From positions 1-14,243 of the forward strand of contig USSA01000071.1 in assembly GCA_900557255.1 (NCBI GenBank): a stretch of 14,243 nt of DNA, given 5' to 3'. The position numbers were made by a program, and so were the translations under genes. The notes under the pieces were generated by a model, which did not search any database, had not been told where the DNA came from, and worked only from the letters and a program-made list of their open reading frames with translations. Source of the stretch: an uncultured Prevotella sp. GTDB taxonomy: Bacteria > Bacteroidota > Bacteroidia > Bacteroidales > Bacteroidaceae. Shown in pieces: positions 1 through 7,716 of this stretch (positions within the stretch are counted from its first letter, which is position 1; every line of letters starts with the position of its first letter).

Positions 1-628
1 TGGCTTTCAAGCGGAGCAACAATTCAAAGATATGACGATAAGCCTTGGAGTTGATACCGCCAAACTTGTTGGTGCACCATCCGCCAAACGATGGCCACTC
101 GTCATTGATAAAGATGCCGCGATATTTCACCTTAGGTTCTCCGTCGGTATAAGTACCGGGAACTACATAGATTTTGTCGTGTCGGGAGATAGGTGCATCC
201 GCCATCCAATACCATGGCGACACACCTATCTGACGCGACAGTTCGTAGATACCATAAATGGTACCTCGCTTATCCGAACCTAAAACAACTAACCTTCCAT
301 GATCTGTAAAAATCAGGAATTTCTCCCATTTTCCTTTCAACTGCTTGCACTCTCTGGCATACTTCTTTGCCAGTTCGCTCTTACCTACGGTAGCCACCAC
401 GACGGGTGCCTTGTCGCTGCCCGTCACGGCACGCAGGTCGTTTCTCAGGTTCTCCACTGCCATCTTCACGCCCTTCCAGTCGTTCTGACTATAGCGGATG
501 GTATCATTAGACCCCGTCAGGAGGAGTGCATCCTGCTGAGGAGCCGAGAACTTCACAAACTGTTCTGCTGCCTGTGCTGCGAGATGCGAGGAGAGCAATA
601 TGCCCGCCATCAAAAGAAATTTCTTCAT
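1..628 (-). CDS. GH115 xylan alpha-1,2-glucuronidase, N-terminal part (runs off left edge)
   Basis: The first 209 codons are present and the 3' part lies outside the window. A signal peptide covers about residues 1-20 (MKKFLLMAGI..., probable cleavage at AQA/AE). Residues 117-139 contain GSDKRGTIYGIYELSRQIG followed by SPW, and residues 170-177 read RGIFINDE with FGGW soon after. This combination is typical of the N-terminal domain and start of the catalytic barrel of GH115, whose known members remove (4-O-methyl-)glucuronic acid from xylan. Family members are usually 800-1000 residues long, so about a quarter is seen and the catalytic residues are not visible. The ATG at 628 is chosen because it starts the signal peptide. 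It is the last gene of the minus-strand carbohydrate cluster, 224 bp after GH2, with its own candidate promoter near 755. A truncated paralogue of its 5' end lies at 3489-3659. The family call is firm; the substrate is inferred. Confidence 0.88.
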   Translation of the reverse strand, partial: MKKFLLMAGILLSSHLAAQAAEQFVKFSAPQQDALLLTGSNDTIRYSQNDWKGVKMAVENLRNDLRAVTGSDKAPVVVATVGKSELAKKYARECKQLKGKWEKFLIFTDHGRLVVLGSDKRGTIYGIYELSRQIGVSPWYWMADAPISRHDKIYVVPGTYTDGEPKVKYRGIFINDEWPSFGGWCTNKFGGINSKAYRHIFELLLRLKA

Positions 629-680
629 GCTATTTAAGTTTTTATTTTGATTAAACATCAGTTGCTACACATTATTAATC

Positions 681-720
681 ATATAAGGAAGAATCCTGCA
701 TGTAATATAAGGAAGAATCC
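681..720. repeat. Tandem 16-bp direct repeat in the GH115 leader
   Basis: The sequence ATATAAGGAAGAATCC occurs exactly at 681-696 and again at 705-720, a 24-bp period of a little over two helical turns. The bases after each copy (ctgcatg and cttcatg) are also similar. The repeats lie 53-92 bp upstream of the GH115 start codon and downstream of the candidate promoter at 752-759, so they would fall in the 5' untranslated leader. A regulator-binding site or an RNA element are both possible; the role is inferred from position only. Confidence 0.6.
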
Positions 721-751
721 CTTCATGATTAGAATGCTAACTTTGATGCTG

Positions 752-759
752 CAAAATTA
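752..759 (-). promoter_or_regulatory. Candidate -7 promoter element for GH115
   Basis: Read on the minus strand this is TAATTTTG, matching the Bacteroidota -7 consensus TAnnTTTG. A minus-strand TTTG at 772-775 is nearer than the usual -33 spacing, so the -33 box is uncertain. Initiation would fall near 745 and give a leader of about 115 nt containing the tandem repeats. The rest of the 629-852 gap shows no gene. Confidence 0.4.
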
Positions 760-852
760 CGCCAAGAAGCACAAATCTTCTTTGGTATATGTTCCAAAAG
801 CTTTGCTTGATTACACATGATGGGGAAAAGATGGCATAAAAAATCCAATCAT

Positions 853-3444
853 TTACTCCACTACATCTGCCGATAGTTCAGCGATGCCAACAGGACATAC
901 CTTCGTGTCATAAAAACGAATACGCACAAACCTCGATAGAATATGAGTGTCATTAATCTGAATATCCTCAGAAGTAAGCATGGCTGCATTCTTCCCCATG
1001 TCATGCAGCATAAACCACGTTTCACCATCAAGCGATCCTTCCAGCGTATAATGATAGCATCCCTTTTGAGGAAACGCCAAATGCACTTGCTGAATATAAA
1101 CGCAACGTTCCATGTCAAGTGTCAAGGATGGATTGTCATCAGCCTTGTCTGGCAACCAATAACTCTTTGTATTTCCGTCAGCAGCGTGAGGAGCAGTATG
1201 CTCCTGTTCCATGGATGAAGCAAAAGTTGGATTACCTTTACCCAATGTCAACTTAGAAACCTGCTGCATAGAGGATTCGAAACGACGATATGGATGCTCA
1301 TCACTCTGTCGAGAAATTCCTTCCTGAAAATCCGGTGCTCCCACAAAAGACAACGCCAGACGCTCTGTGGGCAGCCCTTCAGAAGATGCCTCCACAATTG
1401 TCTCACCAGCATAATAAGAACGAATTGTTATCGCTGCCTTTCCGTCAAGGATACAGATATCGGAATCTTTGCTAAATGTGATGGAAGAGCCTGTTGGGAA
1501 TCGCCCTGGACCACTCACGATACGCAAAGTTGTATTAGGACTGTTACTCAACGAATTACCCGACTTATCCACAATAGTTGCCAACAGCTGAGCATCATCT
1601 GTACCATCAGCCTTGATGCCTTTTGTCTTCGAAGCTGCCAATCGAATTTTGGCAGGTTGCCCCTCTCTTGACTCCGCAGGAGGCTCTATACCTAAGTTTT
1701 CTTTTTGATACCAATAATATCTGCGCTTCGGGATACGTTGGTAATCGATGAAGCCCATTCTCCCGAAGTCGCCCTTGGCTATGGTGCCATGATCGAAAGC
1801 GCACCAAATGGCCTGTCCACTTCTCCACTCCTTGCCCTTATAACCTTCGTCACGAGCCAAGTCTCCCCAACCTGGAGCCAATTTACCTGGTCGCCGGTCT
1901 ATTGTACTCCCATATTCTGATACCACGTTCGGAATGCCAGGATTTTGAAATTCCTTGATGTTGGCACCATCACCATTGTATCCAGCCACATCCCCAATAT
2001 GGTCAATCCGATCCTTGTCTATCGGACGCTGACAACCACCAATGGCAGCCTTACGCGTAGGGTCTAGCAGATGGGTGAGTTCCACCATTTTCCCAAGCAA
2101 TCTCTTTACACTGTCTATTGTTCCCCAAGCCGTAAAGAAAGGTTCGTTGCACATGCTCCACACAATGACGGAAGGACTATTACGATGGATGCGTATCATC
2201 TCCTCCAACTGCTGTAGGCAACTTTTATCGAACGCAGCAGTATCCTTGGCTGTAGTAGGATAAGCACTGGCAGCCCACCAACCGTCAAGTCCATTGCCAC
2301 CCGTTCCCCAAAATGGAGCCTCAGACCAAAACATCACCCCCAACTGATCGCAAGCCTTGACAAAAGCAGGCGAATGGGGATAATGGGAACCACGGATAAA
2401 GTTCATGCCGGCATCCTTGACCATGTTAACATCACGCCAAGCAGCCGAATCGGTAACAGCATCACCCCACCCCGCCTGGTCTTGGTGTACATTAGCGCCA
2501 TGCAACACCACATGCTTGCCATTGAGGAAGAAGCCATGGTCTGCCGTCCATTTCAGCCATCTGAAACCAAAGGTAGAAATCGTCTCATCCAACACTTTTC
2601 CCTTTTTCAACACCTGCGTCTTCAATGTATAAAGCACAGGAGTATCAGGTGACCATAAACTAGGATTTTTCACTTGTTGGGTTAACAAGGCAACCTCTTG
2701 TTGCTCGCCAGTCGCCAAAAAGACTTTAGACCGAGCCATTGCCTTTCTATTACCATGTGCATCTTGCACAATGGCTCTCACCTCAACAAGTTCATCCTGC
2801 AAAGAAGCATTCGTCACCATCGCCTTCACACTTACACGAGAAGCCTTACCATACGTTGTCTCCAACTCTGGTGTCGTAACAGCCACCCCATTCCAAGCTA
2901 CATGCACTGGGTTCTGAATGGTCAGTCTTACATCACGATAGATGCCACCGCTGAAAACATGTTCACCTGCTCGTGGAGCCACATTTGGTTGCCAAACATT
3001 ATTGACACGGATAGCCACAACATTCTTGCCCAAGTGAGTCAATTGACTAATTGGAACCGAAAAACCCGTATATCCGCCTACATGTCGCCCTGCAAGATGT
3101 CCATTCACATACAATTCGGCATCTTGGAACACACCATCAAAATCCAAACTGATACTCTTGCCTGCATCACACACATCCAACTCAAATGACTTGCGATACC
3201 AGCCATACCCCATATAGAACTGTTTCGACTCAAAATACGGAATGCTGAAGGAATGAGGCAAACCGATATGCTCCCAAGTGGCATCAGAGAAATTCGGAGC
3301 CTCAGCACCCTTCACATCCCCCAAGACGAACTTCCAATCCCGATTAAAAAGCATGGTCTTGCCATGCGCTGTTGCTCCGACAAGAAGCAACAGGCTCAGC
3401 AAGACCAACTTTCTAACTAATTTACTAAAAACTAACATATACAA
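853..3444 (-). CDS. GH2 family glycoside hydrolase with C-terminal discoidin-like domain
   Basis: This 863-residue secreted enzyme has a signal peptide of about 26 residues (hydrophobic LLSLLLLVGATA, cleavage near ATA/HG). The GH2 order is clear: sugar-binding jelly roll at about 30-180 (FNRDWKF, YGWYRKSF, YVNGHLAGRHVGGYTGF), immunoglobulin-like domain at about 185-290, and TIM barrel from about 300. The acid/base glutamate is in WSMCNEP (about residue 434) and the nucleophile glutamate in VVSEYGS (about 510). Residues of about 595-700 form a further beta domain, and about 735-860 resemble an F5/8 type C (CBM32-like) domain (AADGNTKSYW..., SLDGETW). GH2 includes beta-galactosidases, beta-glucuronidases and beta-mannosidases; the sequence alone does not decide which. 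Its cluster with GH115, GH43 and GH127/146 suggests it removes a terminal beta-linked sugar from a branched hemicellulose. It starts 44 bp after the GH115 remnant, probably in one transcript with the genes to its right. A second ATG at codon 3 is an equally good start. Confidence 0.9.
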   Translation of the reverse strand: MYMLVFSKLVRKLVLLSLLLLVGATAHGKTMLFNRDWKFVLGDVKGAEAPNFSDATWEHIGLPHSFSIPYFESKQFYMGYGWYRKSFELDVCDAGKSISLDFDGVFQDAELYVNGHLAGRHVGGYTGFSVPISQLTHLGKNVVAIRVNNVWQPNVAPRAGEHVFSGGIYRDVRLTIQNPVHVAWNGVAVTTPELETTYGKASRVSVKAMVTNASLQDELVEVRAIVQDAHGNRKAMARSKVFLATGEQQEVALLTQQVKNPSLWSPDTPVLYTLKTQVLKKGKVLDETISTFGFRWLKWTADHGFFLNGKHVVLHGANVHQDQAGWGDAVTDSAAWRDVNMVKDAGMNFIRGSHYPHSPAFVKACDQLGVMFWSEAPFWGTGGNGLDGWWAASAYPTTAKDTAAFDKSCLQQLEEMIRIHRNSPSVIVWSMCNEPFFTAWGTIDSVKRLLGKMVELTHLLDPTRKAAIGGCQRPIDKDRIDHIGDVAGYNGDGANIKEFQNPGIPNVVSEYGSTIDRRPGKLAPGWGDLARDEGYKGKEWRSGQAIWCAFDHGTIAKGDFGRMGFIDYQRIPKRRYYWYQKENLGIEPPAESREGQPAKIRLAASKTKGIKADGTDDAQLLATIVDKSGNSLSNSPNTTLRIVSGPGRFPTGSSITFSKDSDICILDGKAAITIRSYYAGETIVEASSEGLPTERLALSFVGAPDFQEGISRQSDEHPYRRFESSMQQVSKLTLGKGNPTFASSMEQEHTAPHAADGNTKSYWLPDKADDNPSLTLDMERCVYIQQVHLAFPQKGCYHYTLEGSLDGETWFMLHDMGKNAAMLTSEDIQINDTHILSRFVRIRFYDTKVCPVGIAELSADVVE

Positions 3445-3488
3445 AATATTATTTAAACTGCATCAATGGAAAAACTTTATTTCTTGCG

Positions 3489-3659
3489 TTACTCGAAGTT
3501 ATCCACATCCACATAGCCACCCAATCTCAGAAATCCCTTACGCTCTGTCAACTGCAACGCATTCTGCGGTGGTGAAGAGAACTTCACAAACTGTTCAGCA
3601 GCCTCAACAGATAGCTGAGAGGAAAGCAGCGTACAAGCCAACAAAACATATTTCTTCAT
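3489..3659 (-). pseudogene. Truncated GH115 5'-end remnant (56 codons)
   Basis: This short frame reads MKKYVLLACTLLSS... and matches the start of the GH115 gene at 1-628: 25 of the first 39 residues are identical, including the run AAEQFVKFS. A 20-nt stretch, GAACAGTTTGTGAAGTTCTC on the minus strand, is identical in both. After about residue 40 the similarity stops and the frame ends with FLRLGGYVDVDNFE and a TAA. The remnant therefore holds a GH115 signal peptide and N-terminus joined to a short unrelated tail, with the catalytic domain missing. The tail could be the original C-terminus after an internal deletion. It sits neatly in the operon, 25 bp after the GH127/146 stop and 44 bp before the GH2 start. 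It may still be translated as a small exported peptide, but a decayed paralogue is the simpler reading. Confidence 0.75.
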
Positions 3660-3684
3660 TACTATACCTTATTATATTATCTAT

Positions 3685-6072
3685 TCAATAATTCTTCAAC
3701 AATCTCACACCATAGATTTGACCTACTTCTTTTCCCTTATGAGCCACAAACTTCACTCTAACCTCCTTCTTTCCTTTTACGAATTCAGCAGGTATTTCAT
3801 AATCAACGGTCTTAAACTGTGTGGTGCGCCAGCGGTGACTGTTGTTTACACTGCAAAGCAACTTGTCGTTGACATAAATATCAAACTCACTTATACGCCA
3901 CTCATCCTGTCCCCAGAACTTGAGCTGAAGGCTAAGATTAGTTTCTCCCTTGGTCTGCATCAGATAGCTGAAATAATGGCCATCCTTTGCGTCACGGAAA
4001 AAGACGCCCTCAGTATTACCACGCTCAGTAACATCAGCCTCCATGTTATGATCAGTCTCCGGCTGCTGTTCTCCAGGGTTCACCTTATCCACAGTTCTAG
4101 CCTCCAAAGCCTGACGGGCTTTTTCCTCATCAGCCAACTTCTGCATATAAGCCTTGTAATCATTCTCGCCTAGTGCCAACCAATACATCATATATCGAGA
4201 ATCATGAATCTCGAAGAACGGCTGCAGTTCACCATCAATGGCATTCTCCATGTGGGTGGCAAGTTTGAAATGCAATGGTTTACCAGGAATTGGCTTCAGG
4301 TCTTTGGCGATGTCATTCAGATGCTTAGGCAGAAGGATTGGAGCTTTATCGAGCGGCAACTTCATACCACCAGCATATTGTCCGAAACGACTGTCATCAG
4401 CGATGAGCGAACGCATATCCTCTGTTCCCGTCTTCATGCCGAGCAGGATAGGACCATACATGATTGCCACATACTGAGGCACATTGATCATCGGTTTGAT
4501 GTAAGCGTGCATAGGCATAGAGATCTTTACCTGGTCACCCTTCTTCCATTTGCGCTTGATGCAGACAAATCCATTCTCTTCATAACTATCGGCATCAAAA
4601 CCTACACCCGTCACGGTGAAGTTATCACACCACGATGGTTTACGAATCTTCAAGGTGAAGATACCTTTTCCCTTAGTTACTTCTATATTAGATGTCTCAG
4701 CGTATGGGAAAGCGGTCTGCTGACGAATCACCATCTTTCTATCCTTCCAATTCAACTCGGAAGCCACGAAGAGATTCACATAGAGCGCATCATCCTCCGC
4801 CTTCACACCCTTATCGTGCGTCCAGACAAACTGTCCATACTTTCCGTGGTCTTCCATACCTGTTCCCACGCAGCACCACATCGCCTCATTAGGAGCAGAA
4901 TAGTTGCGATAATGGCGAGGACGGGCGGAAGTGAAATAGACATAGCCGCCATGCTGCGGATGCTGGGTAGAGAGGATATGGTTGAACATCGCAGTCTCGT
5001 AAAAGTCGCCATACATGGCATCAGGCTTCACTCGGTTCAAATCCTCAGTAAGCTTCAGCATATTATACGTATTGCAAGACTCCGGTCCATCAATGTCGTT
5101 GATATAGTCGATGCAAGTTTCCTTTGTCGGGAAGTGCTCACGCCTGCTGTTACCTCCCAAAGCCAGCGAGCGCTGACGTGTCACAATTTCCCAGAAATAC
5201 TCGCTGGCATTGTGATATTGTACATCATGAGCCAACTCAGCGATGCGCTGATAGCCGATAACCTTCGGAATCTGCGTATTGGCATGCATATTGTCAAGAC
5301 AGTCCTTGCCTTCTTCCATTGGCACCAGCAACAGCTTGTGAGAGAATCGGCGTGCACAATTCAGATATTTCTGCTCTCCGGTAATAGCGTATGCATCAGC
5401 AAGCACCTCGTTCATGCCTCCATGCTCGTTGCCGAGCATTTTCTCCATCTGTTCGTCGTTCAGATCACGCGTAATGTCCACAGCCCAATCACAGAACTTC
5501 AAAAACAGATTCTTTGCCTGTTCATTGCCGCAATAGAGCCATGCATCACGAAGACCTGCATACATCTTATGAATGTTATAGAAAGGTGCCCATGTTCCAA
5601 AGTAAGGTCCGAAATCGCCCTTACTGAAAGCCGTCCACATCTTGGCACTATTCGGAACACCACCGATATAGTTATGGCACCAGGCTTTAGGACGCTGATT
5701 GTTGGCATCAAGCACCAGCTGGAGTTCGGATATCATATATTCCATGCGCTTGCGGCACTCCTCATTGCCTGTGGCTGCATTGATGGCAAGAGCCGACAGA
5801 TAATGTCCGCCCACATGTCCGTCCAGTCCATCCCAGTTGGGATAAGAAGGTTTGCGAGGCTGCAAGCCAGCCTCCTTGCGATAAGGGGCAAGCATGCGGT
5901 CGCAATCATATTTCAGGAGCACCTGCACGTTCAAGTCGCGAGCATGCTTCAATGGTCCGTCCAAAAGGGTGATGTCGCCCAGCGGGAACTCATCCTTATA
6001 AAGTTTATCTTGCGCCACAACACCCAAGGCAGGCGCAATACTCAGCAGAGCTATCATTAGTTGTTTCTTCAT
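3685..6072 (-). CDS. GH127/GH146-type beta-L-arabinofuranosidase
   Basis: This 795-residue secreted protein has a signal peptide of about 20 residues (LLSIAPALGVVA/QD). The alpha/alpha-barrel catalytic domain covers about residues 25-420, with family-typical stretches DGLDGHVGGHYLSALA (81-96) and LGNEHGGMNEVLADAYAITG (213-232). The zinc-thiolate site of this superfamily, as known from Bifidobacterium longum HypBA1, is complete: Glu331 and Cys333 in GPESCNTYNM, and Cys400-Cys401 in MWCCVGTGMEDHGK, one of the paired cysteines being the expected nucleophile. The beta-rich C-terminal part (about 430-795) resembles the DUF4986/DUF6805 modules common in the Bacteroidota GH146 branch, so GH146 is somewhat more likely than GH127 proper. 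Both families release beta-L-arabinofuranose. It follows GH43 after 100 bp and precedes the GH115 remnant by 25 bp, so it is probably co-transcribed with them. Confidence 0.88.
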   Translation of the reverse strand: MKKQLMIALLSIAPALGVVAQDKLYKDEFPLGDITLLDGPLKHARDLNVQVLLKYDCDRMLAPYRKEAGLQPRKPSYPNWDGLDGHVGGHYLSALAINAATGNEECRKRMEYMISELQLVLDANNQRPKAWCHNYIGGVPNSAKMWTAFSKGDFGPYFGTWAPFYNIHKMYAGLRDAWLYCGNEQAKNLFLKFCDWAVDITRDLNDEQMEKMLGNEHGGMNEVLADAYAITGEQKYLNCARRFSHKLLLVPMEEGKDCLDNMHANTQIPKVIGYQRIAELAHDVQYHNASEYFWEIVTRQRSLALGGNSRREHFPTKETCIDYINDIDGPESCNTYNMLKLTEDLNRVKPDAMYGDFYETAMFNHILSTQHPQHGGYVYFTSARPRHYRNYSAPNEAMWCCVGTGMEDHGKYGQFVWTHDKGVKAEDDALYVNLFVASELNWKDRKMVIRQQTAFPYAETSNIEVTKGKGIFTLKIRKPSWCDNFTVTGVGFDADSYEENGFVCIKRKWKKGDQVKISMPMHAYIKPMINVPQYVAIMYGPILLGMKTGTEDMRSLIADDSRFGQYAGGMKLPLDKAPILLPKHLNDIAKDLKPIPGKPLHFKLATHMENAIDGELQPFFEIHDSRYMMYWLALGENDYKAYMQKLADEEKARQALEARTVDKVNPGEQQPETDHNMEADVTERGNTEGVFFRDAKDGHYFSYLMQTKGETNLSLQLKFWGQDEWRISEFDIYVNDKLLCSVNNSHRWRTTQFKTVDYEIPAEFVKGKKEVRVKFVAHKGKEVGQIYGVRLLKNY

Positions 6073-6172
6073 AATTTGATATTATTTTAAATTCTTAATA
6101 AAAGTGTATATGTGGACAATTACATTTAGCTTATGGCTTTCAATGAAAAAACACTTCTTTTAATGTTCCTTC

Positions 6173-7519
6173 TTACTCCCCAAACTTCCACCAATCCAGG
6201 AAGAAGAGGTTCTGCTTCTGGATGTCGCCTCCCTTAAAGACGAAGTAGAGATCATGAACACCCTTTACCTTCTTCACCTGGGTAGAGAAGGTTTTGTATT
6301 CGTCCTTGGTGTTTTTGATATCCACTTTGCCGATGCACTGGCCGTTTACCCCATCAAGACGGATTTCGATGCAGCCACCCAACATGTGGCAAGAGGCAGA
6401 AACCTCAAACTTACTTGCTCCCTTCCTGAAGTCAACACCCTTCACGAGGATATACTTTCCCTCATCAACATTCGTAACCACCTGGTTCCATTTGTTCTTC
6501 TGCGCCCACTGATTCTTAGGCTGCGTCTTCAATCCATAGCCCCAAGCCATCGTCTCAGCCTCAACCTGGCGATAAGGGTTGAACCATTCTATCTGCTCTA
6601 GCTTGCAGTCCTGGAAATATGGCAACTCCTGGATGGTTCCGTCAGGATTGTAAGTCATTTCGGCCGCAGAAACAGAACGCTGCTCGGCATGACGCCCCGT
6701 CTTCAAACGGAAGATGTCATAATTCAAGCCGAAGCAATAGCTCTTGCCCTTATAGTCGATGATGCCCGGATGATTGCCACGAGTACGAGGCGTATGGTTC
6801 ATGATATGTCCCTTATATTCCCACGGTCCGAGCGGATTCTTGCTCATCGCATAACCGATGCCCTCAGGACAGCAGGTAGAAGCATAAGCCAGATAATAAT
6901 TGCCATTGCGCTTCCAGAACCAAGGACCTTCCTGATAATCCTGAATCTTCGGGAAGTGCATGATGGAATCAGAATATGAAATCATGTCCTCGTTCAGTTT
7001 CACTGCCTTCAACTCCGGGTTGCCCCAATACATGTAAGCCTGGTTATCATCATCTATCCATACGGTAGGGTCGATGTCGAACCAGTCGCCCTCCCAAGCC
7101 AGAGGCTTTCCGATAGGATCCTTAAACGGTCCGTATGGATTATCAGCTACCAGCACTCCGATGCCATGACCATGGATAGGACAATACATATACCATTTGC
7201 CATTGCGCTCGATGACCTGCTCTGCCCAGGCACCATTCTCGCCCTTGAACCACTTGAAGTCTTTCAATGAAGCCACGGCACCGCGGTCTTGCCAGTTTAC
7301 CATATCCGTAGAGGTATAGAGCAGCCAGTCTTTCATCAGGAAGCCCTCAGCCCCATCCTCATCGTGGGTGGTATAGAGATAAACCGTGTCGTTGTGCACA
7401 TAAGGTGCAGGATCGGCTGTGTACTTGGTCTGGATGATTGGCAAGTTGATGTTCTGTGCTGTTGCTACAGTTCCCATGCCAGCCAAAAGCAGGGATAAAA
7501 TCATTCTGTATCTAGTCAT
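6173..7519 (-). CDS. GH43 family arabinofuranosidase/xylosidase with C-terminal CBM6-like domain
   Basis: This 448-residue secreted enzyme has a signal peptide of about 21 residues (LLLAGMGTVATA/QN). The five-bladed propeller of GH43 covers about residues 28-300. The three expected acidic residues are present: Asp36 in ADPAPYV (catalytic base), Asp150 in FDIDPTVWID (pKa modulator) and Glu198 in QEGPW (catalytic acid). The last 130 or so residues (VEAETMAWGYGL..., EGKYILVKGVDFRKGASKF, ending FFLDWWKFGE) form a CBM6-like beta-sandwich. GH43 enzymes with this layout act on arabinofuranosyl or xylosyl linkages; the subfamily cannot be fixed by eye. It is probably the first gene of the cluster, with a -7 promoter element at 7569-7576. 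The last 43 bp of the gene, just short of the stop, are copied exactly at 11744-11786. Confidence 0.9.
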   Translation of the reverse strand: MTRYRMILSLLLAGMGTVATAQNINLPIIQTKYTADPAPYVHNDTVYLYTTHDEDGAEGFLMKDWLLYTSTDMVNWQDRGAVASLKDFKWFKGENGAWAEQVIERNGKWYMYCPIHGHGIGVLVADNPYGPFKDPIGKPLAWEGDWFDIDPTVWIDDDNQAYMYWGNPELKAVKLNEDMISYSDSIMHFPKIQDYQEGPWFWKRNGNYYLAYASTCCPEGIGYAMSKNPLGPWEYKGHIMNHTPRTRGNHPGIIDYKGKSYCFGLNYDIFRLKTGRHAEQRSVSAAEMTYNPDGTIQELPYFQDCKLEQIEWFNPYRQVEAETMAWGYGLKTQPKNQWAQKNKWNQVVTNVDEGKYILVKGVDFRKGASKFEVSASCHMLGGCIEIRLDGVNGQCIGKVDIKNTKDEYKTFSTQVKKVKGVHDLYFVFKGGDIQKQNLFFLDWWKFGE

Positions 7520-7568
7520 TTTATGATTTAAATTAATTATTAGTTGATTAAATTGTTATTTATGGATG

Positions 7569-7576
7569 CAAAGGTA
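7569..7576 (-). promoter_or_regulatory. Candidate -7 promoter element for the GH43-GH127-GH2 operon
   Basis: On the minus strand this reads TACCTTTG, a full match to TAnnTTTG, about 50 bp upstream of the GH43 start. The surrounding plus-strand bases gcaaaggtaagcaaaaa closely resemble gcaaagataagcaaaaa in front of the nuclease gene (13974-13981), which supports both. A -33 TTTG is not obvious. Confidence 0.55.
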
Positions 7577-7638
7577 AGCAAAAAAGCAGAATTCTACTTT
7601 TTCATAATTATCAAATACTTTATTCTATGTATAAAATA

Positions 7639-7679
7639 AATAGGAGGTAAACACTAATCATTGGTGTTTACCTCCTATT
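7639..7679 (-). terminator. Strong hairpin terminator after the lipoprotein/DUF5723 unit
   Basis: Arms 7639-7657 and 7661-7679 form a stem of 19 pairs with one G-T wobble and a three-base loop. Its core, AATAGGAGGTAAACAC against its complement, is perfect. It begins 38 bp after the DUF5723 stop and on the minus strand is followed by an A/T-rich run (TATTTTAT). It separates this unit from the GH43 promoter just to the left. Confidence 0.85.
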
Positions 7680-7716
7680 ATCATATTTTCCTACTTCTCA
7701 AACATGCAATTATCTG

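Noticed and set aside
4204..6060. 618-codon open frame on the plus strand
   Set aside because: It lies wholly antisense to the GH127/146 gene, whose catalytic motifs are complete. The translation is rich in His, Ile and Leu with no domain character.
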